A stretch of 26,548 bases of DNA from a virus. The notes under the pieces were generated by a model, which had not been told where the DNA came from, searched no databases, and worked only from the letters and a program-made list of their open reading frames with translations. Location: positions 1 through 26,548 of the IMG/VR virus record IMGVR_UViG_3300047457_001449; one strand, given 5' to 3'. How positions within the stretch are numbered: the first letter of the stretch is position 1; every line of letters starts with the position of its first letter. The position numbers and the translations under genes were made by a program. Positions 14,593 through 24,239 of the stretch are shown piece by piece.

Positions 14593-15726
14593 ATGCAAGA
14601 GATACGACTACTGGGCAGCAACGTTGTAATCGACAGCTTGATCAGCGTCGAGTACACAGTGGTGCTGACCGATGGCACAGCGACCGAGACGCTAGGCCCA
14701 CTGAGCTTCAACCTCGCGGCCTCAACAGCTCGGTGGTCGTCTTTTGTGCAGACATTGTTGTTTGCCATTCGAGCCACATTGCAGGCCGCCATCGCAGGCA
14801 ATGCCAACCTCAGCATTGGCGTGGGTGTCTATCCTGACATCGATGCGCTCGTGACTCCGACACCGGGCGCAGGTACTCTCGGCATCGAGTACACCTTCGG
14901 GCAGACCAACACAACCTTCGTGGGCAGCGGTCTGCCGGCCACCTACCAGAGCATCACACTCGACAACACAACAGGTGCTTGGTCTCTGGTCGGTCTTGCT
15001 GCAGAGGTAGACACTAGCATCAGCGCAGTCATCACCGCAGGCGAGGGCAGCATTGCCTCGGTCTTTCAGCCTAGGAGCATCTTCTGCTTCGAGCGCTCCG
15101 AGACTGACTCTGGCGACTTCGAGCAGGTGTCGGCGTACGCGACCCATCGGCTTGCCAGTGGACAGACACGCAGCTATGACCTCGGCTCGCACATCATGAC
15201 TCGCACTTACACTCTGGTCGACCAAGACTACGACATGGCAGGGCCTGCAGTGCACATCGGCCTGCTCTCGTCATCGCCCATCAACGGAGCACGCGACACT
15301 CTGAACTTCACTGACTTCACCGCTCTGCCGAACCTGACAGCGACTGGCTTGACGAATCCCGGCTACACCGAGAGCAAGGTCGAGCTCAACAGGTACATCA
15401 GCATCGGCGGCCGGTGGGTGGGTAGAGTGCGAGCCAAGACGGCGACAAGCATACAGCTTTGGGATACGGTGCCTGCCGACATCTCTGTGGTGGCGCAGCT
15501 TGAGATCACACAGGTGAGCGAGGCGCACGCTCTGTGGTTCGAGGCCGTGCGTCTCGGCACCATGCACATCTATGGGATGGACGAGGAGACAGGGCAGCCG
15601 TACTACAACGCCGCTTCCTACGCCATCGCCTCGGGTGAGGCAGCCTTCCAGCCAGCACGTCTCGACATCGGCAACGCTCTGTACAGCAAGACTTTTGACT
15701 TGATCAAGAAGGAGCTCCCGACATGA
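14593..15726 (+). CDS. Minor tail protein (hypothetical)
   Basis: A 377-aa beta-rich protein of unknown family. The first 60 residues alternate strands and a helix (SVEYTVVLTDGTAT, FVQTLLFAIRATLQAAI). The rest is Thr/Ser/Gly-rich, with YTFGQTNTTFVGSG, HIMTRTYTLVDQD and RYISIGGRWVGRVRAKTATS. The ATG at 14593 is preferred (GTAGG 14583-14587, 5-nt spacing) over the GTG at 14587. The stop overlaps the tape-measure start (ATGA). Its location just before the tape measure suggests a tail-tube decoration or minor structural role. Confidence 0.65.
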   Translation: MQEIRLLGSNVVIDSLISVEYTVVLTDGTATETLGPLSFNLAASTARWSSFVQTLLFAIRATLQAAIAGNANLSIGVGVYPDIDALVTPTPGAGTLGIEYTFGQTNTTFVGSGLPATYQSITLDNTTGAWSLVGLAAEVDTSISAVITAGEGSIASVFQPRSIFCFERSETDSGDFEQVSAYATHRLASGQTRSYDLGSHIMTRTYTLVDQDYDMAGPAVHIGLLSSSPINGARDTLNFTDFTALPNLTATGLTNPGYTESKVELNRYISIGGRWVGRVRAKTATSIQLWDTVPADISVVAQLEITQVSEAHALWFEAVRLGTMHIYGMDEETGQPYYNAASYAIASGEAAFQPARLDIGNALYSKTFDLIKKELPT

Positions 15727-17969
15727 GCGTCATCGTCGATGTGGTGATCAACACCGACCAGGCCGAGCAGCAGCTCCAAGACCTACAGCAGCAGATGGCC
15801 AATGACTTGGCTGCAGGGGCCGCACAGATGGGGCAGGCTGCAGGCCAAGCAGCAGGAGCGACCGCACGCTCTGCAGGTAAGAATGCCACCGAGGAGTTTC
15901 TGCGCGCCTTCGACCCAGACAAGCTTCGCTCTGAGCTCGAGAGCGCAGGGCTTGGTGAGCAAGAGATCGAGATCATCCTCGAGACCACAGCAGCCAAGGC
16001 CGAGACGCAGAAGCTCAAGGACAGCATCGCAGGGGCACTCTCCGAGGCATCGGGTCTTGCCGAAGACCAGCTAAAGCAGATCACTGCACAGGTAGCGCGT
16101 GAAGTCGACAGGGCAGCCGGCAAGGTCAAGAGCGTCACTGAGATCGTGGATGGCGTGCGAGATCTCAAGACCGAGATGCAAGACCTTGGTGCAGCAGGTC
16201 AGGCAGCGGGCGAGGGCATCGGGCAGCTTGTGCTCAATGAGACTGTCGACAAGTTTGGCGACCTCAAGGACATCTTCGAGAAGACTGGCGTGAAGCTCTT
16301 TGGGCTATCCGAGCAGACAGTCGAGTATGGTGTGCTCATCGGAGATGTGGCTGAGAAGGGCGCAAGCATAGGCGCAGCCTTTGGGCCTATCGGCGCAGGC
16401 ATTGGCCTCGTGGCTGGCGGTATCCTCGGAGGCTTTACGGCAGCGGCCGACGCAGCGAAGAAAGTCGAAGAGGCGACCAAGGCACAGCAAGAGCAGCTCA
16501 TCGAGACTCAGGAGTATGTGACAAGCTTGAGGTTCTCATACGAGGACTTGGCGAGCGTGTCTTTTGATGGAATCATGCGTAACCTCGAGGAGCTGAAGAG
16601 GAAGCAGCAAGACCTTGAAAAGACAGAGAGAGCTACGCAAGAACAGCGAGTCTTGTATGCGCAGCAGTTAATCACCCTCGGCGATGCCACGAATGAGACC
16701 CTCTTTGCAGGCGCACAGAAGGTCTCTGAGAATATCTCGGAAGTGCTCTCTGACATTGATCAGCAGCTGGCCAAGCCAGTCAAGGTCAAGACCCTTGACG
16801 AGCTGCGCAATGCAGCGACTGACGCGGCACTGAATCTCGAGGACACCAAGGCGCAGTTGGTGGCTCTGACTGCCGAGCTTGCAAAGCCCAAGGGGTCATG
16901 GGGCATCGATGCGCTATCACAGCTGTATCGACAGTATACAGTACTCACTCGCACTGCAAGCAAGCAGAGCGCTGCCTTGACGCAGGCAGAGGGTGAGCTA
17001 GCAAAGGCTGAAGACAAAGTGGCCAAAGCAGCAGGTGGGTCAGCCTCTGCCATGTCTGCGAGAAATGACGAGATGGAGCGTGGCATTCGCAATGCCAAGG
17101 GTAAACTCACAGCCTTTGGCGAGCTTGAGGCAATGGAGGCCCAGCACGCGAAAAATATCAAGGCGCGCACAGATCTCGAAAAGATCGGCAACGACCTCTT
17201 GGCAGACCTCGAGAAAGACCTGCAGAAAAGTAAGAAAGAGACGGCAGAGCTTGACGAGCAGATAGCCAAGAAGGATGGTGAGCAAAAGAAGTACCAGCAA
17301 GAGCAAGCAGAGCAGGCCATCAAGAATGCGGAAGCTCTAGCCAAGGCGCAGCAAGACGCAGCCAAAGCCAACGTCGAAGCCTATCGACAGATCCTCTCCC
17401 CGTATGCCGACTTTGTGGGTGGCCTCTTCACCTCGTTCACCGAGGGCATGCTTGCTGGACAGTCTGCCACCGAAGCCTTTGCCGAGGCGACGAGAAGGGC
17501 CATTGCAAGCGCTCTTGGTTCGCTGGCCAAGGAACTAGGGGTCAAGTCTCTTGCGAACCTTGCAGAGGGCTTTGCTGCTCTGAGCAATCCATTCACTGCA
17601 GCAGCGGCACCGGGCTTCTTCAAGGCATCGGCACTTTACGCAGCAGCAGCAGCGGCAGCTGGTCTAGGCTCATCGGTCTTGTCGACAGCAGGGGCTAACA
17701 GCGGAGCGAGCGGCCTTGGTGCAGCAGGTGGCGGAGCAGCAGGCACAGCGGCAGCAGGCAACACAAGCACGAGCCTTGGCCGTGCAGCCCAAGAGACTGG
17801 GACACCTGCTCCGATAGTCATCGACCTCCGAGGCGCGATGTTCCCGACGACAGACCTGACAGCAGCACAGAGCTTTGGCGAGGCAGTGGCGCGCAGTCTG
17901 GCAGCTGCCTCCGCAGGCAATCAACCTATGGCGCGACGCATGTTTGGGTCGCGAGGATTCGTGGTGTAG
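15723..17969 (+). CDS. Tail tape measure protein
   Basis: A 748-aa protein that sets tail length and is ejected with DNA. It is mostly long Ala/Gln/Glu/Lys-rich coiled coil (about 1-190 and 260-555). A Gly/Ala-rich hydrophobic segment (SIGAAFGPIGAGIGLVAGG, about 217-235) could insert into a membrane. A second Ala/Gly-rich zone lies at about 620-695. At the usual 1.5 angstrom per residue the tail would be near 110 nm. The size, composition and location between chaperone genes and hub gene make the call safe. It overlaps the previous gene as ATGA. The Ser-rich antisense open frames here are shadows of its codon use. Confidence 0.9.
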   Translation: MSVIVDVVINTDQAEQQLQDLQQQMANDLAAGAAQMGQAAGQAAGATARSAGKNATEEFLRAFDPDKLRSELESAGLGEQEIEIILETTAAKAETQKLKDSIAGALSEASGLAEDQLKQITAQVAREVDRAAGKVKSVTEIVDGVRDLKTEMQDLGAAGQAAGEGIGQLVLNETVDKFGDLKDIFEKTGVKLFGLSEQTVEYGVLIGDVAEKGASIGAAFGPIGAGIGLVAGGILGGFTAAADAAKKVEEATKAQQEQLIETQEYVTSLRFSYEDLASVSFDGIMRNLEELKRKQQDLEKTERATQEQRVLYAQQLITLGDATNETLFAGAQKVSENISEVLSDIDQQLAKPVKVKTLDELRNAATDAALNLEDTKAQLVALTAELAKPKGSWGIDALSQLYRQYTVLTRTASKQSAALTQAEGELAKAEDKVAKAAGGSASAMSARNDEMERGIRNAKGKLTAFGELEAMEAQHAKNIKARTDLEKIGNDLLADLEKDLQKSKKETAELDEQIAKKDGEQKKYQQEQAEQAIKNAEALAKAQQDAAKANVEAYRQILSPYADFVGGLFTSFTEGMLAGQSATEAFAEATRRAIASALGSLAKELGVKSLANLAEGFAALSNPFTAAAAPGFFKASALYAAAAAAAGLGSSVLSTAGANSGASGLGAAGGGAAGTAAAGNTSTSLGRAAQETGTPAPIVIDLRGAMFPTTDLTAAQSFGEAVARSLAAASAGNQPMARRMFGSRGFVV

Positions 17970-17971
17970 CG

Positions 17972-20614
17972 ATGGCACAGTACGCAGTGGGGCTCTGCAT
18001 CCGTGGGCTGCCTGACCCGACAGGGACGACGACGACAGTGCCCGTGCTGTTCACCAACTGGCACGGCAATCTCGGTCTGCCTATCGCCTTTGCGAGTTAC
18101 GTGCAGCTGCCTTGGCTCGACCTGACATCCTCTCCGTCTGGCCTCTCCGTGGTCGGCGACATCAGAGATCCAGTGCAAGGGGCAGCTCCTGTGCAGGTCA
18201 TGATGGTCGATGTGGACGACCAGCTGTCGCGGTACTTTGCCGACGATCCCGGTTACCAGTCGACTGTGTTTCGTGACAGCGTGAACCCTCGCGTGCTCTC
18301 CACAGATACTACAATCGGCTTTGGCTACAACGGCAATGCACCGATAGTCGGAGACATCCTCTGGCTAGGCCAAGAGGCTTTGCGTGTGGACAGCGTCACG
18401 ACAGGCAGCAACCCAGTCATCACAGTCAATCGTGGAGTGTGCGGATCAAGGGTGCGCTCGCACGAGGTGCGGCCTGATGCGTACGTGCCTGGAGACAATG
18501 GGCTGACCGAGACGCTCGTGCTGAGCTCGAGACCTGACTGGGATGCGTACCACTTCGACGCAGATCTCTACCTCTTCCGCGTGGAGCGAGGCACAGCAAG
18601 CATCGTCTGGCAGAGACAAGGCTACATGCAGCAGCGGCCCACGCCATCGGGCGATGGGCGGTGGGAGGTAGTCATCGAAGATGTGACGCGTGTGCCAGAG
18701 GAGCACAGCTTCGCTCGCGAGACCATCACTCTGAGCCGTCGTGTGGTTGTCGAGCAGACCAATGCCGACTCGGTGGGCAGCGTGATTCAGGTAGCCTTCG
18801 AGGGGCTGCAGGCCACGAGAATTGGTCTCTGGCTGAATAGGCTCGAGGCTGAGATGTTCTTCAATGTCTGCCTGCATCGCAGCGGCCTGCCGAACCTAAA
18901 CTCGACTTTGTGCGATGACATCTTTGGGGCAACAGGGCTGATGTGGCAAGACAGTCGCATCGAGTACCAGATCGCTCTCAAGGCCGGTGGCCACCAGTAC
19001 GCATACCGCATGGTCAAGCCCGACCCAGCCATCAACGTCACCATCTCGCAGAACAATGCCGTGGGCATCGACCAAGACTATCTGCAGATCTATGCAGAGC
19101 TTATCGGGTACGAGCAGGACACGACCATCATCGATAGCCCTCTGTCAGAGACTGGCTACAATGCAGGGCTGCAGCCTCGCACCTTTGGCATCATCAACTT
19201 CCCTTTGTCGGAAGGCGAGACTGCACCAGAGATCACCCTGCGCATCGGGCTCAATATGAGTATGGTGGATGCAACTTTGTACTTGCTGCACAGTGACCGA
19301 GGCGACGGCGCAACAGACCCGACCTACGACAAGATCGTGGGTCGCGTGGGATGCGGCCTCTTCACTGACCAAGTCAACCATGGCACTGCGCCTGTGTCCG
19401 CACTCTTGGCCTCCGATGACAGCGACGAGCTCTTGGTCTTGCGCGAGCTGCTGCCCTCCGAGTTCCAGTACGTCATCGACCTGACGCAAGACAAGCTTCG
19501 AGACTGGCTGACCAATGAGTGTCGCTTGCAGACTCTCTTTGCGATCCCTGCTCCTGACAATGGGGCGTGGGCCTTGCGCCTGTGGAACAAGGTCTCTGCT
19601 GTACCTGTTGCTGTGTCTCCGCTCACAGGCGCAGACAACCTTGCGTCTCCTCGAGAGCGTCTTGAGCCGATGCGCGCCATCATCGTCGACTTTGGATACA
19701 ACCCTCTGACGCTCGAGCCAAGCTTTGCAGGGATGGCAGTGCGCAGCAAGGGAGCCAAGCCGGCCGACGTGCGGCAAGCACAGCGCGTGCGAGTGTGGCT
19801 GACAGGCAGCCAGCAGACTCTCGAAGACTTTGCCGAGGTCACACTCTATCGCATGGTGACCAGCTTCTTTGCACAGCTCCAAGGGCAGCCCATCGCGTAC
19901 ACCATCCAGACCTTCCTCGATGACTATGTGCACGAGGTCGGAGATGTGATCCTGTGGACAGAGCCAAGCATCGCAGTGCCGACACCGACAGGGCACGGGG
20001 TGAGCTCGCTGCAGATGATAGTGGTCAGCATCGACGTTGACTTTGCCACAGGCAGGCAAACACTCAAGGCGATCCCAGACTCGGTCAATCTCGTGTCTTC
20101 GTCGGCCGGCCAGATTGCTCCGACCTTGCGAGTAGAGAGCATCCTCACATCAAGCCCAACGTCCCTTGACCTAGAGGTGACCAGCGTGGGCGAGAGCACT
20201 CCGTTCGACATCACCTCCGCCCACGACAACATCTGGACAGACCTTGCTGCAGTGCAAGGCCGAGTGCGCCTTGTCAGCTATGGCTTTCACAATCCCGTCG
20301 GCGCAGAGGAGCGCACACCAGGGTGGGCAGAGGCTAGCGCGGTAGTGTCAGCCGTAGCCTTTTCTGCAGGTGTCAGCAAGATCTCACTGACTATTGACGC
20401 GTCTTGGGTCAGAGGTGGGCTGACCATCAATGACCTTGGCAGCTTCGCCTTTGTGTGCTTGACTGACAGACGGCTGACAGATAGCAACGTGGAAGGAGTG
20501 CTCATCGAGCCGATTGCCGAGCAGCTCTTCAACGGCGGCGCAGGCGATGACTTCTTGAAGTTCGCTCCGAGCACTGGCCTTCCATTCGACCAACACTTCA
20601 GCTTGATAGGATAG
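17972..20614 (+). CDS. Large tail tip/hub structural protein
   Basis: An 880-aa protein that follows the tape measure by 2 nt, where distal tail and hub proteins are encoded. The N-terminal 250 residues include VLFTNWHGNLGLPIAFASY, DIRDPVQGAAPVQVMM and QEALRVDSVT...NRGVCGS, typical of baseplate-type beta domains that define an attachment ring. The segment HEVGDVILWTEPS (about 649-661), then MIVVSIDVDFATGRQTLKAI, resembles the hub-fold ending 'D...~Gd.v.l......m.V..~~~d...g...l'. It appears to combine distal tail and hub functions in one chain. No lytic enzyme motif was seen. Exact domain borders are uncertain. Confidence 0.7.
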   Translation: MAQYAVGLCIRGLPDPTGTTTTVPVLFTNWHGNLGLPIAFASYVQLPWLDLTSSPSGLSVVGDIRDPVQGAAPVQVMMVDVDDQLSRYFADDPGYQSTVFRDSVNPRVLSTDTTIGFGYNGNAPIVGDILWLGQEALRVDSVTTGSNPVITVNRGVCGSRVRSHEVRPDAYVPGDNGLTETLVLSSRPDWDAYHFDADLYLFRVERGTASIVWQRQGYMQQRPTPSGDGRWEVVIEDVTRVPEEHSFARETITLSRRVVVEQTNADSVGSVIQVAFEGLQATRIGLWLNRLEAEMFFNVCLHRSGLPNLNSTLCDDIFGATGLMWQDSRIEYQIALKAGGHQYAYRMVKPDPAINVTISQNNAVGIDQDYLQIYAELIGYEQDTTIIDSPLSETGYNAGLQPRTFGIINFPLSEGETAPEITLRIGLNMSMVDATLYLLHSDRGDGATDPTYDKIVGRVGCGLFTDQVNHGTAPVSALLASDDSDELLVLRELLPSEFQYVIDLTQDKLRDWLTNECRLQTLFAIPAPDNGAWALRLWNKVSAVPVAVSPLTGADNLASPRERLEPMRAIIVDFGYNPLTLEPSFAGMAVRSKGAKPADVRQAQRVRVWLTGSQQTLEDFAEVTLYRMVTSFFAQLQGQPIAYTIQTFLDDYVHEVGDVILWTEPSIAVPTPTGHGVSSLQMIVVSIDVDFATGRQTLKAIPDSVNLVSSSAGQIAPTLRVESILTSSPTSLDLEVTSVGESTPFDITSAHDNIWTDLAAVQGRVRLVSYGFHNPVGAEERTPGWAEASAVVSAVAFSAGVSKISLTIDASWVRGGLTINDLGSFAFVCLTDRRLTDSNVEGVLIEPIAEQLFNGGAGDDFLKFAPSTGLPFDQHFSLIG

Positions 20615-20617
20615 CCG

Positions 20618-21226
20618 ATGCCCATCCTCTATGGCCTGCCTCAGAACCTCGCGCACGCAGACGATCCCTACCAGTCGCTCTTGACCGAGACAGCCAAGCG
20701 CAACGCAGCTGCTCTGTACGAGTCTCTGGTGGACAGCGCACTCGTCGGCACAGTGCCTGTGTCAGGTGGACACACGCACACCGAGACGAGCGACACAGTG
20801 ATGACGTGGATGCAGCTCGGCACGGTCATGACCGCAGAGGGCTACGACACCACAGACTTGACGACGAGAGGCGCGACCAAGGTAGCCTCCCACATCCCAG
20901 AGGTCTTGGGCTTCGTGGCCATGGTAGTACCGCAGGGCCGCACGACGATAGTTCCTAGGGCTCGCGTCACGACCACAGGTGGCAAGACCATCACCATCAC
21001 CATTGACTACATGGCACCAAGCAACCTCAATGCTGTGGCAGTGGCCGGCGGAACCATCACCAATGCAGGCGTAGACACAACCAATGGCTGGATAGTGGGC
21101 AGCAGTGCTGACGTGTCTGGCATCGCTCTGACAGGTGGCCTGAGACTGGTCTATGTGCGCATCGAGACATCCTACAGCACAGGCAATCATGGGCATCTCT
21201 TCGAGGTACAGGTAGGTTATGTCTGA
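20618..21226 (+). CDS. Tail-tip associated protein with HTH metal-type motif
   Basis: A 202-aa protein: a helical N-terminus (SLLTETAKRNAAALYESLV), then GHTHTETSDTV with histidines H52 and H54, then a beta-sandwich-like region (VMTWMQLGTVM through LRLVYVRIETSYSTG). HxH motifs near a beta domain occur in receptor-binding and tail-tip proteins that bind iron or other metals. The same motif style recurs twice in the next gene. It lies directly after the hub gene and overlaps the following one by 8 bp. Function is inferred as adsorption apparatus. Confidence 0.6.
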   Translation: MPILYGLPQNLAHADDPYQSLLTETAKRNAAALYESLVDSALVGTVPVSGGHTHTETSDTVMTWMQLGTVMTAEGYDTTDLTTRGATKVASHIPEVLGFVAMVVPQGRTTIVPRARVTTTGGKTITITIDYMAPSNLNAVAVAGGTITNAGVDTTNGWIVGSSADVSGIALTGGLRLVYVRIETSYSTGNHGHLFEVQVGYV

Positions 21227-22757
21227 CATCAAGCTCATCCCCGACAGTGACGTGGCACCGATGCAGCCACTGACTCCGCAGATCATCAGCGATGCCTATG
21301 TGGCCAACGTCGATGGTGTGCGAGACCTGACCTATGGCACACCTCCAAAGATTGTGCTTGCGCATGACCATGGGCAGTCACGAGGCGAAGTGCTTGAGCG
21401 AGCGCTGGCCACATGGAACTTCGGCCCGAGCTCCGACACCAGCACAGCAGGTGCTTGGAATAACGGCGTGCCAATGTACAGCGCGACCGGTGGCGGCAGC
21501 TTTGTCACGACACCCAAGCTCTTGGCCTCCTGTGGCCTGCTTATCGGAGGCAACGTCGGCGACATCAAGGCGCGCATCGCTGTCGACATGGGCACCACAG
21601 CAGCTACTCGCACAGTGACGGTGCGAGTGGAGTTCCGAGTCTTCGCCGATGTGGGCCTCACTGCAGGCAGCGGCGTATATCAAGACATCACGATCTCCAT
21701 CCCATCACTGGCTGCGAGGTACCAGACCGCAGAGGCGACCATACCCGAGGCCGAGCTTCGTGGGCTGCTTGGTCTCACAGGCATCGACAGAGAGTGTGAA
21801 GTCGCAGTCTGGCTTGTCTCGAATCCTACCGTCGGCCACACCTATCGGCTGCTCTCGCTTGTGCTGACAGGCACGACAGTCTCAAGCTACGATGCTTCAC
21901 CAACAGGCACGCAGCTCATGACACAGATCGACCCCATCGAGATACAGCAGGGGCGAAGACTGGTCGATGTGCTCGGCACCAAGATCAAGCGACGACTGAA
22001 TCAAGCCACCTATGGTGTGCTCGGCAAGATTCCCGGCATGGAGACACTGACGCAAGAAGACAGCACGAGATGGGGTCGCAACCTCTTGGCCTCGCATCAG
22101 CACACAGGCAAGAGCGAGGGCGATGGGGCATGCGTGCGTCTTGGCACTTGGTCTTCTCCGTACTGCATCGACTATGGTGTAGTGGGCGGCGCGATGACTA
22201 CCTCTGGTGTCGTCGGCTTGAAGATGACCACAGGCGGCACAACCATCTCGAACCTGACGCAGTTCGAAGGCAGAGTGTCAATGCCTGTTGGTCTCGGAGC
22301 TCTGCAGCTTCGGCTCGGCGTGTCACCCGGCAACAACCAATTCACAGCAGCACTGTATGTTTGGGTCATGGTCGATGACAACCTCGCATCAGCAGGGCCT
22401 CTCACTCAGTACGCGACGAGCATCAGCACAGTCACCTTCCCACAGATCAATGTCACCATTGGAGACTATATCGGCTGTAGAGTGAACCCCATCGACACGG
22501 CCCTGTGGAACGCAGTCGGAGACCGCACAGATGGCCTCTGGACAGAAGACGACCTCTTGGCAAGTCAGCCTGTGGCTCGCTCTCTTGGTGCGGTGTATCG
22601 AGTGACTGAGACTGTGACGATAGGTGTAGACCTCCCCTCGACAAAAGACTATCGTGTCAAGCTGATCTGCGGCATCGAAGCACCGACAGGCAGCGGCACG
22701 TTTGACGGCAACAGCTACATTCAGTGGGCGAGCATCGTGCCGGCCTACGGTTATTAG
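21219..22757 (+). CDS. Tail-tip/fibre protein with two HxH modules
   Basis: A 512-aa beta-rich protein. It has two related landmarks: LAHDHGQSRGE (H49, H51) and LASHQHTGKSEG (H293, H295), each followed by a threonine/glycine-rich beta region, suggesting an internal duplication of a roughly 240-residue module. The middle helix-containing linker (QIDPIEIQQGRRLVDVLGTK) separates the halves. HxH sites in phage fibres commonly coordinate metal at a trimer axis. The preceding gene carries a third copy of the motif style. The ending GNSYIQWASIVPAYGY is typical of a virion beta domain. Probable part of the adsorption structure. Confidence 0.6.
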   Translation: MSDIKLIPDSDVAPMQPLTPQIISDAYVANVDGVRDLTYGTPPKIVLAHDHGQSRGEVLERALATWNFGPSSDTSTAGAWNNGVPMYSATGGGSFVTTPKLLASCGLLIGGNVGDIKARIAVDMGTTAATRTVTVRVEFRVFADVGLTAGSGVYQDITISIPSLAARYQTAEATIPEAELRGLLGLTGIDRECEVAVWLVSNPTVGHTYRLLSLVLTGTTVSSYDASPTGTQLMTQIDPIEIQQGRRLVDVLGTKIKRRLNQATYGVLGKIPGMETLTQEDSTRWGRNLLASHQHTGKSEGDGACVRLGTWSSPYCIDYGVVGGAMTTSGVVGLKMTTGGTTISNLTQFEGRVSMPVGLGALQLRLGVSPGNNQFTAALYVWVMVDDNLASAGPLTQYATSISTVTFPQINVTIGDYIGCRVNPIDTALWNAVGDRTDGLWTEDDLLASQPVARSLGAVYRVTETVTIGVDLPSTKDYRVKLICGIEAPTGSGTFDGNSYIQWASIVPAYGY

Positions 22758-22766
22758 GAGACAGTC

Positions 22767-24227
22767 ATGCCATACTTTCCAGGAGGCGGCGGCGGCGGCG
22801 GAGCACCAAGCGGACCAGCAGGCGGCAGCCTCGCAGGTAGCTACCCAAATCCCACCATCGCAGCAGGAGTCATCACAGCCACCGAGATTGCTGCGCAGAC
22901 CATCACTGCTGCGGAAATAGACCCTGGCACCATCACTGCCAACGAGATTGCCAACGAGACCATCGGCAACGACGAGATCAGCCCGACGGCAGACATCGAG
23001 CAGAGCAAGATCCTAAACCTGACCTCTGACTTGTCAGGCAAAGTGTCAGGCTCTATCGCAGCCGATGAGATCGCGTTTGGCACTGGTATCAACAGCATCG
23101 GTGGATCTAGTGACCTGACTTGGAATGCTGGCACTGGCACACTTGATATCAATGGCAAGATCACTCTTGCTGGAGCTGCAGGAAACAGCGGCCAAGTGCT
23201 CACCAGTAATGGCAGCGGCTCTGCGCCTACATGGCAGAATGCAGCAGGGGGCAGCACAAAGATCGCTCGCGTCTATTATGTAGCCGTGGGTGGCTCTGAC
23301 GTGACAGGCGATGGCTCTGTCAGCAAGCCCCTTGCGACCGTGGGTGCAGCCCTAACCCTCGGCACGAGTGAGGTGCCTGCTCCGAGTGGAGCGGCAGGCA
23401 GCAACTACTTTATGATCCAGATCGCTCCCGGTGACTATACCGAGGACATCACGATAAGCCGTGTCAATGTGGTGCTGCGCGGCGCAGGCTCAGAGTACGG
23501 CAGAGCACAGGCTACGGTCTTGCGTGGTCAGATGACTATCAACCCGACCGTGTCTTTGGGTGGCAAGTTCAACTCTCGCATTGCCCTCCAAAACCTCATG
23601 CTGCATGGCAACACAGCCGACACCTACACGCTCAAGGTCACTGGCTCAGCGGCCTTTGGTGTGGACATCGACAGCTGCTACCTGTACATGCCAGCCACTG
23701 GCAATGGCAGTGTGCTAGTCTCTGACAACACCGCAGCCTCTCGCGGCCGCATCAACATCACGAGCACAACAATCAACTGCGAAGACGCGACTTTCCACGC
23801 AGCAGATCTGAGCGGCACAGTGGAGTTGCAGTGTGGCGACACCGTGCAGTTTCAGGCACAGGGTGCGACAGGCTCTGCCCTCAAGCTCTCGGGCTCGGCC
23901 TCTGCACAATGCGACACGTGCACCTTTGACAGCCTGGGCAGCGCGGCCATTGACCTCAGTGGCACGCAGGCAGGGAGCTTCAAGCTGGCCTTGTCAAACA
24001 GCGGCATCACCTCGGCAAGCTCGGATGGTATCAACATCAACGCCAATGGCTTTGCGATCATCCTACTCCGATGTGTCTTCACTGTTGCGACAGTCGCCAA
24101 AAACATCATCCTGCTGACCGCACCTGCGACGGGCGTGACCTACGCCAACAGCGGCAATCTCGCGGTGCCAGGCACCTCAACCACCAAGTCGGCCGGCACC
24201 ACATCAGTGCCATACACTGCAGTCTGA
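22767..24227 (+). CDS. Tail fibre/spike with decapeptide stalk and beta-helix
   Basis: A 486-aa protein likely to contact the host. A seven-Gly run (6-12) precedes GSYPNPTIA, a common fibre hinge. Four 10-residue repeats follow at 35-74 (VITATEIAAQ, TITAAEIDPG, TITANEIANE, TIGNDEISPT). DINGKITLAGAAG and SGQVLTSNGSGSAPTWQ are the typical connector of phage fibres. From about 170, YYVAVGGSDVTGDGS opens a right-handed beta-helix of the pectate-lyase type running to about 460. No catalytic triad of a depolymerase was identified, so it may bind or cleave surface sugars. AGGAG (22756-22760) includes the previous stop. Confidence 0.8.
   Translation: MPYFPGGGGGGGAPSGPAGGSLAGSYPNPTIAAGVITATEIAAQTITAAEIDPGTITANEIANETIGNDEISPTADIEQSKILNLTSDLSGKVSGSIAADEIAFGTGINSIGGSSDLTWNAGTGTLDINGKITLAGAAGNSGQVLTSNGSGSAPTWQNAAGGSTKIARVYYVAVGGSDVTGDGSVSKPLATVGAALTLGTSEVPAPSGAAGSNYFMIQIAPGDYTEDITISRVNVVLRGAGSEYGRAQATVLRGQMTINPTVSLGGKFNSRIALQNLMLHGNTADTYTLKVTGSAAFGVDIDSCYLYMPATGNGSVLVSDNTAASRGRINITSTTINCEDATFHAADLSGTVELQCGDTVQFQAQGATGSALKLSGSASAQCDTCTFDSLGSAAIDLSGTQAGSFKLALSNSGITSASSDGININANGFAIILLRCVFTVATVAKNIILLTAPATGVTYANSGNLAVPGTSTTKSAGTTSVPYTAV
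22869..22988 (+). repeat. Four tandem 30-bp coding repeats (decapeptide) in the fibre stalk
   Basis: Residues 35-74 of the fibre protein are four consecutive decapeptides of form (T/V)I(T/G)xxEIxxx. At the DNA level each 30-bp unit keeps a core such as ACCATCACTGC and GAGATTGC. The period is exact. This could be a beta-strand stalk. Such repeats may change copy number by recombination and so alter fibre length. Confidence 0.7.
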
Positions 24228-24239
24228 TAGGAGTACATC

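Noticed and set aside
16760-17371. 203-codon Ser/Ala/Cys-rich open frame on the - strand
   Set aside because: Antisense to the coiled-coil part of the tape measure; composition mirrors GAG/AAG/GCA codons read backwards.
19145-20059. 304-codon open frame on the - strand
   Set aside because: Entirely antisense to the hub gene, with His/Cys/Arg-rich composition and no recognisable domain.
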